Shown in pieces: positions 27,833 to 57,727 of a DNA stretch of 64,000 bases (position 1 is the first letter of the stretch; each line of letters begins with the position of its first letter). The DNA comes from Myripristis murdjan. Taxonomy: Eukaryota; Chordata; Actinopteri; Holocentriformes; Holocentridae. The translations under genes were made by a program, and so were the position numbers. Under the pieces are notes generated by a model that saw only the letters and a list, made by a program, of their open reading frames with translations, ran no database searches and was not told where the DNA came from. The stretch lies in the NCBI RefSeq assembly GCF_902150065.1, contig NC_044003.1:18507987-18571986 (forward strand). Direction: 5' to 3'.

Positions 27833-27881
27833 TAAAACAACAGAAAATCAACTGCTGATTTTCAAGATTTCCCAGATCATC

Positions 27882-27887
27882 TTTATT
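27882..27887 (-). terminator. Polyadenylation signal of the syndecan gene
   Basis: AATAAA on the minus strand, 394 nt beyond the syndecan stop codon and preceded by AT-rich 3' UTR sequence. Confidence 0.55.
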
Positions 27888-28280
27888 CATTAAACATAAA
27901 AATAAAAGGGACAACTCTATGACACACAGCATACTAATTGCAATAGACTTGCACTGAGATGGGGAATATGTGTCTGTACAATATGGCTTGTTAAATGACT
28001 TTCAAATAAACAAAACATAATCTTTATATACACATTGCCTATAAACAATAGATACATTTAATACAGAATCTCTTTTACATACATTATGAGAATAACTGGC
28101 ATATTATTGGAACGCGACATTCTTTCCAAAATATTTTTGAAGAGAAAATAAATTCACACGCACTCAGTTTCTTCATTATAAAAACTGATTTAGCTCTGCT
28201 GCCTCAGACAGGGAATACTCTGCCTGACAGTCTTCAAAGGCGAAGATACTTGAGCAATACATTCCTTGCTCTTAGGTTTC

Positions 28281-29586
28281 TTAATATAGTCCATTTGAAG
28301 CCTTCTGCTGCGCAAAAGTATACACTGCAACAGGTTTCTTCTGCCATTTGTTGATTAAAATCGCTGCCAAAGCAGTAGCCAGTGTCAGTCCCGTAACACC
28401 TCCTGCGATGATACCTGCAAATACATATAAAACACTGAGTTAAAATACAACTACAAATGTATTCCTTTCTCAGTTTCAGTGTAAAACACCACTCAGTACC
28501 TGCAAGGATCTCTTTGTTCTCAAAAAAGCTCTTGGTTTTTGCCACTTTGCCAGATGCTGAGGTTTTGTCTGAAACATCCTGCAGACACAAGTAGGGACAC
28601 CGCATAAGCTGAGGTTCCACTGCCACTCCCATAACATAAAATACAGTGAGACAAAGTCAACAAAGTCATATGTCTTACATGGAAATTAATTTTGGCTTCA
28701 CATCCCGGTTTTGCTGCAATAACCCTGTCTCCCCGGTTGGCGGTGGCATCGTTCATGGTGGATCTTCCTGACGAACTGCCGCCTGCAAAAGAGATGATGA
28801 AGCAAAAATGTGTGGCACTTTGGAAATAATATTGAGGCAGCAAAAGTGGCCAACAACACAAACTAGTTCAAACAGTCTGCCCTCAACACAGTCACTAAAC
28901 ACAGTGCCCGTTACCTTGTACAGGCCAATCCTCTGGTCCAGAGCCAGAACTGCCCATGTCATATCCTGATCCATCCAAGTCCTCTGGAGCAAGAGAAATC
29001 TGATTGCACAAGGGGGAAAAAAAAGGTTTACACACAGATATTTTAAGTTGATGACCACTGGAGGTCAGCAGCACCACAGTGCAATTTCCTGCCTTTAATT
29101 GTCTGACCTAGGTGGTCCCATATGAAAACAGACCATGAAAGAAGTTGGCAATCAAAATAGAAAGATGAATCGACCGAGTGAGTCGTGACTCATGAGGCAC
29201 AAAGTCCTACTGAGGTAACCATTACACCCCATAATGGGACTTTACACAACCTCAACAGCACAATATGGCTGGCAAGCTAAATGAGACAAATAATCAAATA
29301 TCAATAAAATGCCCTGTGCAGAGGATAATATTGGCTGGAGTAAAATATTCATATCAGTCATGTATTAGGTAAGGTAGTGAAGGCAGCACAACACAGGATC
29401 CAATAAGGCAAAGCAGCTTTTTCATGTACAGTGTACGCAGAGAAAGCTTTTCTTATGCCTGGTCGAATACAGGAACACAGCATGAAGTTACAAATGTATT
29501 GCATAATCCAGTATAGCTCTTAGATTATTCATATTTCACATGCTGTATCGTATTACATTTACAGTTGGAGGATTAGAGGTGTTGCA

Positions 29587-29633
<47 letters not shown>

Positions 29634-30695
29634 AGGCATTTAATTAAAAATGAAGCATAAAAATTTCAAGTGTTTAAAGTTTCAGTAGTCTGTCTGTTTT
29701 GAATGCACTGAGATTCATTTGATTTGCTGGTAGCCTTTTTTTTTCTTTTTCAGAAAAGGTGACGTTTGGAAAATAAAGTAAACAAAATCTTACTGCTAGA
29801 GGGAATGAAAACCAGAGGAAGTCAAATCATTTGCCCAGCGTTGTTTTGAACTGAATTTATGTACTGAACTGTAGTGAAAGGGAGGGTCCGCTGATGGCCT
29901 TCGTCTTATCTGACTCCCCGGCTCTGCTACTCTGTGCATCCTCCAACACTGTGAACAGTCATAAATAAGGTGCCAGAAAATAACATTTGCCTGAGGTTTT
30001 TCCTGTAAGGAGGACAGTACGCTACATTCACAATGCGATGGGCAGCTGTGGCTTAGCAAAATAATTATTTTGTGCACCCAAAAACATTGGGTGCACAAAT
30101 CCAAAGAAGCGAAGTTAAAAAAAAAATCTCACGCTTTACTTTTGATTTATCATGATGTGGCAGCCCAAGAGTCATAATCTCTGTTTCTAAACAGTAGCTC
30201 AATAGTGTTGACAACCTCCCTCAGAGTATAAAAACTTGACCCAGAGAGCCAAAAGGAGCTCAGAGAGAACAGCACAGCCATGTGATCCAGAAACCACGTA
30301 AGAAGGGTGAAAAATGAAGTTTTCAGTTTTTTGATCTTGGAGAGAAATGCCTTTCATCTGTAGAAACAGAAGCAATGTTCACAGCCTCCGGTCTTTTTTT
30401 CTGATAATGAGGCAATCTTCATCTGTAAAGGGACAATACAAATCTCGTGTCCAATCACGGCTGACGCATTAGAGGCGCATGAGACACTCAGCTGAATGAT
30501 AAAACACCTTGTAGGCAGGAATCCACATCCTGTTGAGTTCAGGCTGTTGCGGAGGTGAAGCAGGTCGCAACACAGCAGCAGATGGGTGCGCCCAGTAATA
30601 ACACACCTTTAAACTGGTAAGCACTGAGGGCAGGCTTGATCTGAACAGGACTAGACTGACTACACTAGAGCCGGCACCAAGTTCACCTGAATCTA

Positions 30696-30785
<90 letters not shown>

Positions 30786-30940
30786 AGAGTAGTTTGACGT
30801 CTTCGCTGTCGACAATGGGTGTAAAAGTAAAGTTAGAGTTTGTTCCGACATTGGTAGACCAGGCGATGACTTACCGACGCATTTACATGTGATATTAAGT
30901 CCATAAGCAGTAATGAAAAGACTGTGAGAAGTATCTTCAT
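28281..30940 (-). CDS. Divergent syndecan at the SDC1 locus
   Basis: Type I transmembrane heparan-sulphate proteoglycan by family. Five exons join in phase with clean GT-AG borders (468 nt, 155 residues): 30875-30940, 28915-28999, 28679-28782, 28500-28578, 28281-28414. Exon 1 is a signal peptide (MKILLTVFSLLLMDLISHVN). Exon 2 reads ISLAPEDLDGSGYDMGSSGS, matching the syndecan-1 start PPEDQDGSG with SG glycosaminoglycan sites in acidic context. Exon 4 ends FFENKEILA, like the syndecan juxtamembrane NEVLA/KEVLG. Exon 5 has GIIAGGVTGLTLATALAAIL with the family GGxxG dimer motif. Oddities: the ectodomain is less than half the usual length, the cytoplasmic start NKWQKK replaces RMKKKDEGSY, and the tail stops at ASNGLY without EFYA. 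Between LAPTM4A and PUM2 it is positional SDC1. It could be functional or decaying; open frames and splice sites argue that it is still expressed. Confidence 0.8.
29591..29633. repeat. (AC)n microsatellite
   Basis: AC run with one interruption, in the first syndecan intron (29000-30874). The rest of that 1.9-kb intron shows nothing I can name apart from the second AC run. Confidence 0.97.
30696..30783. repeat. (AC)43 microsatellite
   Basis: Long uninterrupted AC run about 90 nt inside the first syndecan intron. On the transcript strand it is TG. Confidence 0.97.
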
Positions 30941-31060
30941 GTTAAGTGAGCTGCGGTTGTTTGTTGCGCTCTCCTCTTCCTCAGCAGATTTCCGCAGGTG
31001 ATCCGATCCCGAAGCCCCGCCCAACTCCGGCCAAGCTGCACAATAAACCACAGGCTGTTT
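30941..31060 (-). promoter_or_regulatory. Promoter region of the syndecan gene
   Basis: Upstream of the start codon the minus strand has a GC box (GGGCGGGGC near 31015) and an E-box CACCTG. A likely leader of about 60-80 nt follows. No TATA box was seen. Confidence 0.4.
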
Positions 31061-34000
31061 TTTTATATTCACGAGATTAATTTGTTTCCCCCCTTAATGT
31101 GGTTTTAATTGATGCAGTTGGATGCCTCTTACATTGACAGACAAATGAAAGTGTTGGCCCTAATAGAGGAAGGATAATCTCTATTCAACAGATTAAGCAG
31201 GTGTCCAACCCAGCTGACATGAAACTGAAAGTTGACATGCAGAGGTGCTGTCCTGACATTGTCAAAGGAAAATGTTTTCAATGCAAATGTCGTTGTTATA
31301 GAGATTAAAAATAGGTTCTGATGCATGTGGGAACTGAGGAAGTGCAAGCTTTGAACTTTGGTTTTCCTGCAATCACATTTTTTTTTCTTCAGTTAAATCA
31401 AAACATTTTTGAATACCACTTATTTTCTTTGGTCTCTTTACAGTAAATTTAAAACAAAACAAAACAAAACAAAACAAAAAAAAAAAACAGATTTTCCCCA
31501 AAAGAACCCAGGGTATATTTTCTTAAGATGCAAGTGTGATTTCATGTGGTTGCAAAATCTGAAATACCACAATAAATGAAGTGGGATAGGATGAGTGAAG
31601 TTGACCAGACGGAAGCATGGGATGCTTTTTAATGTCAGTGGTTCTCATTCAGAGCTGACCACATTTGTTTATTTTATTTGCATTTAAAATTCAAAAATGC
31701 ATCTCAGTAATCTACCCATCACCATCACCGGAGCAGCTCCTTTATACTTTGTAGCTGAGACTTGCTTCTTTGGTTTATGTCTGTCAGAAAAACACTTCTG
31801 GTCCAGATTTTCTTTGTTTTAGTGATTTACCTTTTGTTTCATTTTAGTTTACAAAAACTGAGCTGTTACCAACCCTAACAATCCTACCATGAATGCACCA
31901 AAGGTTTGAAAGAAGGCACAGAAGACTGGTCAAATGTTAGAAGAACAGTTTAATCATACATAGTCACAATTCTGCTTCCAAAAATGAGTTCTTTTTCTTC
32001 ATCTAACATCTGGAAATGTACATAAGGCCACCTGAAAATGTACATGACTTTGACAGTGTGACAAAACTCATATGTTCATATTTATATAATTGACAATATC
32101 TTACATTGCTTTTGCTTACAAGGTAGTAGCTGTTCCAAAATACAGCACTCTTCTGTACAAAAATAATTCTTGTCATATCCTGTGAAGTTTCCATGGTAGC
32201 AGAGAGGACTAAATGCAGCCTCATTTTAAGTACAGAGCATTGGTGGTGTTTATTTTCATTTTCTTTTTTTTTTTTTTTAAACTGTCACACATCAGAAAGA
32301 CTATCAACAGAGGATGTTACAGCTCCAGTACAAACAGAGGCTGGCCTTTCCCATAACAGATTAAAAACAAAAACAAAAACAAACAAAAAAAAAAAAAACA
32401 TGCCAGATTGCAAAGCCATAAAAGATTTTTTTTTTAAAATAATGCTTGATCAAATAAAACTGTATACATTATATTCAAGGGGAAAGGAGTGATGAATATA
32501 CACACATCAAAATGCACATTTTGCCTTTTTCCCCCAAAAAAGTGTAAAAGACATCCCATTTACAGCATCAACGTTTACAAATGTACAACTGTACAGACGA
32601 AATAAAAGCGTCACTACAAATTTAGCAAGGCCTGTCAAACACCACAACTAGACATTTCAATTAAACTAATAAACTTACACTTATTAACTGCACATATACT
32701 ACATGTATTCTACAATTATTCATATGAAGCGAAAAAGCCATCACTACTAGCATTACAGGTGAATTGTATAGCTTTTGATGGCCCCACCGGCCTCCACCAA
32801 TGCACTTGATTACCCAACCTAAAGAAAATTAAAAAATATTATTATAAAAAGAAAAAGAAAAAGAAAAAAAGAACCACAAGAGGTTCTTGCAACATCCCTT
32901 TCTCCCACTTATCCCGTTAATTATATTCAGATGTACAAAGCCGGGATAAGCACCACTTCACAACAATTGACTACTCGGACCTTCAGGCGGTGGGGGGACC
33001 ATCGTTGCTGCAAGCCCCCTACCCAAAAGCAACAATTTACTCATACATAAAGATGCTATACATTGCTAAACTACTTCTATGCAAGAGATGATATTCAGTA
33101 CATAAAGATACCGATTCTAGGGCAGTGTTCATCTCAAACTACAAGACAGATAAGATGTTGCACAAAACATGATAAAGTAAAATCATTCCAAGTATCAAAA
33201 CCTGTCACAGCATGCCAACGCATACCCCACTCCCACCCGCTATCCCGCAAAAGCCCCCCACTACGGTCATTTCATGTTAAGATTACACCAGGTTACACAC
33301 CCACTATACAACCAAACCTCATGCTCTGCTACTATAAGCTAAGTTAATGGTAGCTTTTATCTGGCGTAAACCCAGAGCAAATCATTGGATGAAGAGTAAG
33401 AAGAGTAAGACAGCTGAGTTGGGGCTCAGTAGATGCAACAGCATGAAGTTTGTCAATCTGTACTGCTTAGTACTGACACTGTTCATCAAATAGTTAAAAA
33501 TCAGGCAGACTATTAGCTGCTAGTCAACAGGGTAAGGACACACCCCCCCACTCAGAGAACAAAAGGAGGTAACAGAAGAGGCAAGAAACAGCCACCGTTG
33601 GATGACACTACCCCAAACTAAAGCACAGCTCTCCAAAGCCCAGTGCGCAAATTGGTCTCCAAGACCTGTGGGTGACTAACGCATTGGCACGAGACGCATA
33701 GTAAATCAGAGGACGGAGGAGTTGATATCCATCCATACTATGTAGTGCTGTTTGAAAATGAACCAATCAGCTGCTTTGGCATGGGCAACACTTCACCGTG
33801 CACGGGATAATGTAGAAATTTGATATTTAATTGCCTGGCTTTTTGTTAGAACAGCTGACATAATAATAAGTCCGGTTACAAAAACAAATGGAAAATTTCT
33901 TAAAAGGATCACTCAGTTTAGCCTATAAAGTCACTTGCTGGTGTAATTGTAAGAATCGTAAATTTCAGCAAATGTGTATAATTTTTTTTCTACAGACAAT

Positions 34001-34362
34001 TTACAAGGTAAAAAACTAAATGTACAAGATAATATGAAAACCAGTCAGATACATCAATTACATCATAAACAACGGGCTTGTGCTTTACCCAGGAGACAGC
34101 CTGCCGACTATGCGCCCCCTGGTGGCCACAGTGCGGGTCTGCGGCACCAGGGGTGGCAGAGTGGCAGGGAGTCAGACGTCACAGCATTCTTAGGTGAAGT
34201 TGAATTTTTTTTTTTTTTTTTTTTTTTTTTTGGTAATTCCCCAAAATGGGACGACAGAGGGTGTCAAAGGTTAACCCCTATGGCTAAGGAGCGTCTCTTA
34301 CAGAACAGGCGGTTGGGGGCTCCTACTCCGACTTGTTCAGGGGACCCAGGACATCAGCATGA
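31061..34362 (-). other. PUM2 3' UTR and intergenic DNA towards the syndecan
   Basis: No coding exon was recognised. The part from about 31.9 to 34.36 kb is probably PUM2 3' UTR, since Pumilio messages have long AT-rich 3' ends, but no single polyadenylation signal stands out. AAAAC repeats (31453-31480), several T or A runs and a CTCF-like site at 34111 lie here. Confidence 0.4.
34111..34128 (-). promoter_or_regulatory. Near-perfect CTCF motif
   Basis: The minus strand reads TGGCCACCAGGGGGCGCA, which differs from the strongest vertebrate CTCF consensus (TGGCCACCAGGGGGCGCT) only at its last base. It lies about 235 nt past the PUM2 stop. Confidence 0.6.
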
Positions 34363-53381
<19,019 letters not shown>

Positions 53382-53394
53382 TCCACGGGAAAGC

Positions 53395-55300
53395 CTAAAT
53401 AAGAATATGATCATATTTAGCCAATGTACAAAAGGAGATGGTTATGTTAACCAACCTTTTACAGAACCTGAGAAATGTTTGAGTATCTAAGCCTGGTGAC
53501 AAGAAAATGCAAATAAGATTAGGGGACATATCCCTATTATGTAAATTACTATCAGTATGGAGCATCATCATGACATAGATAATTGACTCCAGCTGATTAC
53601 GAGTGGCCAAGCTGTCTACCAGAATAGAAGTGACAAAAGAACTCACGACTGTTTGGTTCAACTTATTTTTCATACTTAGATTTAGCAGCCACATATTAGC
53701 CACTTCAACAGTATTGTTCATGTCTACTTAATGACTTGAAACTGATGAAAGCTGTGGTACATGTGGCCTTAGCCGCTGAGTGCTAGGCGAGTCTGGTAGA
53801 AACACACCAAGGCGGCTTTCTGACTACATCACAGAGAAGCTTGTATTCAAGTTTGCTTTCTAAGCAGACGAAAACTACTGCATCTAAAAGGCCAAAAGGC
53901 TATCTAACTGATGTAAATTTCCCAGTCGGGATATGACTAATCTCTGGCACGTTAACTCCATGTCATGGCTCTTTTATAGTCGTGAAATTGTGGGTGTAAT
54001 GTCCAAATTTTCGCTGGCAGATAAACTGCACTGTCGTTATTCAACAAAAACATTTTTGGCAATTTCGCAAACCTGGTGATCTAAGAAAAGGCGACGCAAG
54101 AAAACACAAACAAGTGGCTAGCGGTGATGTTAGCCTGTTACCTTTATCCAGAATGCTAACGCTGTCTTTTACCTAGCTACTGCTAGCCAGTGATCGTGTA
54201 ATGCAGTATGCTAGGTTAACACCGCAACCATGGTGCGTTAGCTAAGCGCAGAATGAAAACATAACATGCTCAGACACAAACACCCAGTTAAAAATGTAAT
54301 CCTGTGAAGGGCAGTAACGTTAGACTATGTAATATCTGGTCAACATTAGCGTTCCTGAGTGTTACAGCAAACCGACGTATACCCTTACCTTTTACCAAGC
54401 CAGCTAGCTAAAATGAACGCTTTAGCTAACCTAGCCAGCAGGTCCGCATTTTGCTAACCACCAGACTAGCAGCTTTGACTAAACATTTACACCAGTGCTG
54501 ACTTCAAAGTGTTACATGTTTCGCACTTCCACCAACTAACGTTAATACATTTATGTTAATTCAGTGTGTTGCTCATACCATCGTAAATCAAACACATTTA
54601 GCGTTAGCTGACGTTAGCCAACGGCTAGCCTCTTAGCTAACGTTAATAAGCTAACGGCAGCAGGCCTACTGTTTATCATTGGATTGCTACGTTAACGTTA
54701 GACATCACAGCCGAGCTACTGAAAATGACCATCGGTTTACAGCAAATAAGTTGCCTTTGTTATTAACGTTATATGAACATTGACGCTTGTTTTGTGGGTC
54801 GTGGTAACAGCTTTGCTTGTATTTAACAAACGTAAAACTGAAATAGCTAACGTCAGCTAGTGTTTTTTGTGCTACCAGACGCTACTTGCTAGTTAAGTTG
54901 GTGTTGTGTGAGCTAAAACATCATCCAAACACTCACTGGCTAAACAACATGGCCCCCCTTCAAGTTCCAAACAGAGGGGCCTAAACCGCTAAACAAAAGG
55001 GGAAATACTCACACAGCGGCAATAACGTCTATACAGCCGATATGCACCAGTATTATATTCGACGTGACCAATAAATAAACAGAGATACTCACGCGTTGTC
55101 GTGTGGAGAGAGGGTCTATGCTTGTTGCACACCGTCAAGCCAAAATCTATATTGTTTTGTTTCCGTGGAGAGCGGTGATTTAGCAAGGCTTGAACGTGTA
55201 GTCAAGGCTAAGAGTTTGGCTACGCTAGTGCCCCCTCCCTGTTATAGCGTAAACTACGTAGAGCTGCGTAGAACAATGTCAGTCTAAAATGTGCTATTTC
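53395..55300 (-). promoter_or_regulatory. PUM2 leader and promoter region
   Basis: The first coding exon begins at 53394, with ATG at 53381 after a short leader. Upstream, three GTGAGT donors stand on the minus strand (exon ends at 54937, 55013 and 55093), consistent with alternative non-coding first exons. The intron is rich in GCTAACGTTAGC-like words, as in many fish promoters. A transcription start near 55.2 kb is inferred. Confidence 0.45.
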
Positions 55301-55567
55301 AATTTATCGACCTTTTTGTGCACCTTATAAGTGTAGTACAATGTTAAATCAGCAGTTGTTTAATTAGCAGAAGACACTATCCAGAATCTTGTAAATAAGC
55401 ATAAGCACTATATTAGGATGAGCCCACCCTTAAGCCATCTGATGTCCATCATGCTGCTGCTGGGGAATGAAAACAACGTTAACCTGTTTGGATTATATCT
55501 TAACGATGCTAAATTATTATGCTAAAAAGTAAATTAGAAGTAAATTACTTATATGCTTATATTTTAT

Positions 55568-55569
<2 letters not shown>

Positions 55570-55650
<81 letters not shown>
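55570..55650. repeat. (TA)40 microsatellite
   Basis: Uninterrupted TA run between the PUM2 and RHOB promoters, about 200 nt upstream of the RHOB TATA box. Confidence 0.97.
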
Positions 55651-55651
<1 letters not shown>

Positions 55652-55759
55652 CCCCATGTAGTTATACTGTAGTTATACTTGGTGGATTTTAGCTGATCCT
55701 GGGTCGGGTGGGTCCTTTTGGTACATGACCCTCCTCTACATTAGGAAGAACCATGAGAT

Positions 55760-55850
55760 CCAATCACCTCTTCCTTTAGAAACTGTGATCTCACCTCCCC
55801 ATTTCCGATTGGATTGCTATATTTAGGAAAGCACTCCTGCGCTTTATAAA
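55760..55850 (+). promoter_or_regulatory. RHOB core promoter
   Basis: CCAAT at 55760-55764, inverted CCAAT (ATTGG) at 55808-55812 and the TATA box TTTATAAA at 55843-55850 are ordered on the RHOB strand. The start site should be near 55875, giving a leader of about 140 nt. RHOB is an immediate-early gene whose promoters use CCAAT elements. Confidence 0.65.
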
Positions 55851-56015
55851 GAAAGCGCCGTTGTTACTGGTAAAGGGTCTGTAGTTGGGAGACTGTGTCT
55901 GGCTGCTGGTAAACTCTGCCCAGTTTCTTTTTCTTTATAAAAGCGACCGACTTAGCCGCAAACCACATTTTCGTTTTGGATCTGACTTGGACAACAGTTA
56001 GGAAAGAAGCAACAA

Positions 56016-56606
56016 ATGGCAGACATACGGAAGAAACTTGTCGTGGTGGGTGACGGCGCATGTGGGAAAACATGCCTACTGATTGTGTTCAGCAAGGACG
56101 AGTTTCCTGAAGTGTATGTGCCCACTGTGTTTGAGACCTATGTGGCCGACATTGAAGTGGACTCCAAGCAAGTCCAACTCGCTCTGTGGGACACCGCCGG
56201 GCAGGAGGACTACGACCGGCTGCGTCCCCTGTCCTATCCGGACACCGACGTCATTCTCATGTGCTTCTCCGTGGACAGCCCGGACTCGCTCGCAAACATC
56301 CCTGAAAAGTGGGTACCAGAAGTCAAACACTTTTGTCCGAACGTGCCCATTATTTTAGTGGCCAACAAAAAGGACTTGCGCAACGACGAGAATGTCCGGA
56401 ACGAGCTGTCCAGGTTGAAACAGGAGCCAGTGAAAACGGAGGACGGTCGCGCCATGGCCATGCGCATTGGCGCATATGACTATTTGGAGTGCTCTGCCAA
56501 GACCAAGGATGGCATATGGGAAGTGTTCGAGACTGCAACACGGGCAGCCTTACAGAAGCGACCCAGACCATCCAGTAGTTGTATCAACTGCTGTGTTTTG
56601 TCGTAA
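56016..56606 (+). CDS. rhob: Rho-family small GTPase RhoB
   Basis: GTP switch of endosomes and plasma membrane that controls actin and vesicle traffic. Single exon, 196 residues, the same length as human RhoB. P-loop GDGACGKT at 12-19, switch [13 protein letters not shown], switch [22 protein letters not shown], the NKKD base motif at 117-120, the Rho insert helix and the SAK motif are intact. Phe39 and Thr37 are kept. The C-terminus [11 protein letters not shown] keeps two RhoB palmitoylation cysteines (189, 192) and the prenyl cysteine (193). Two differences stand out: residue 41 is Thr where RhoA-C have Asn, and the CAAX box is CVLS rather than CKVL. The intronless structure and the position between PUM2 and APOB fit RHOB. 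An AU-rich word (TATTTAT near 57067) in the 3' UTR suggests an unstable message. Confidence 0.97.
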   Translation: MADIRKKLVVVGDGACGKTCLLIVFSKDEFPEVYVPTVFETYVADIEVDSKQVQLALWDTAGQEDYDRLRPLSYPDTDVILMCFSVDSPDSLANIPEKWVPEVKHFCPNVPIILVANKKDLRNDENVRNELSRLKQEPVKTEDGRAMAMRIGAYDYLECSAKTKDGIWEVFETATRAALQKRPRPSSSCINCCVLS

Positions 56607-57224
56607 GTGAACTGTCCGGGGCGCTGACGTGCAGCAGCAGAGATGTCTTCCTCCCGCTGGGATGTGAACATGCAGGGGCAGCGACCATAGTTTGGATTCT
56701 TACTCTAATCAGATGACCGTGGTTGAACCAAAACTAATAACTGCAAACAAGGTCGTTCCAGACAATCACCTGGTGTTGGGGTGTCTAAATGTACTGGTTA
56801 CAGCATGTTTCCACAGGTCACATGATCCTGTTGTGTGACTGGTGATGGGGCAAAAGGAGAGACAGCAGGCCTCCACCTCAGACGCTGCCCCCCATGACGT
56901 GCTGATGGTTTATCTGTGTGATGAACAAACACTAATGGGCCAAGGTTACAGCTGAACGACATGTTGGCTCTTGTTTTCTTATTTTAAATGTCTGCATAGT
57001 GTCGCACCCAATTTCTGTGATGCTGATTGTTTGCAATCAGCAAAGCAGTTGAACTTGCACTGGTACTATTTATGTCCACTTTGTATTGTAAAATGACTGT
57101 ATCCAGTTTGGGAATCAGCTGGGCGCTTGAGCAGCCAACTTACAAAACTTGTTACTGAAGTGTTAAAAATGAAAGCAAAACTTACATGCTGGTCTAAATA
57201 GCTGCTTGTGTTTTATGCTTTTTG

Positions 57225-57230
57225 AATAAA
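57225..57230 (+). terminator. Polyadenylation signal of RHOB
   Basis: AATAAA, 619 nt past the RHOB stop, ends a plausible 640-nt 3' UTR. Confidence 0.7.
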
Positions 57231-57681
57231 GACCCAGCTTCACTTTACAACCTATGTAAGCCATTATGATTCAAGTCTTTTAGTTTTAACCCTATCCAAC
57301 AAGCATTTTGAAACATCTGAAAAATCTTTTTGTGTTGTCTTGTATTCTGCAGTATTTAATGCCTTGGTTGTTTATTTACTCGTATGTAATATGCTGAAGA
57401 CTACAAGAGACATGTACCAGGTTTAAATAGGGATAATCATCCTGTACAAAGTAATGCTGCATATTTTCCGATATATTGTGTGCTACAGCTATGTGTACAA
57501 TAGTACAATATTTTTTCCCAAAACATTTTTTTTCTTTTCTTGATTTACAACAAAGACAACATAGTAGTACAATAGTACAATATGAGGGAACAGTTATGAT
57601 AAGTTATCAGAAATGCCTGAATCAGTGTTGCTGAGTAACCCCATGTTTTTGCCACTTTTTTTTTTTTCCTCGGTGGTGCCC

Positions 57682-57727
57682 ACAGTGACAGGCTCACTTG
57701 GCAAACGCCAACTGAGCCTGTCACTGT
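57682..57727. repeat. 21-bp inverted repeat with a 4-nt loop
   Basis: Left arm CAGTGACAGGCTCACTTGGC, loop AAAC, right arm GCCAACTGAGCCTGTCACTG, plus a closing A-T pair at the base. Only one mismatch in the stem. The loop is short for a microRNA precursor. It could be a MITE remnant, a structured RNA or a cruciform. Confidence 0.9.

Noticed and set aside
31900-34360. Pumilio sites (UGUANAUA) in the PUM2 3' UTR as autoregulation
   Set aside because: No exact match found by eye on the transcript strand in this stretch.
55900-56670. Several frames overlapping RHOB on both strands
   Set aside because: Shadows of the RHOB reading frame.
57682-57727. Calling the hairpin a microRNA gene
   Set aside because: The total stem-loop is only 46 nt with a 4-nt loop, shorter than usual precursors, and there is no expression evidence.
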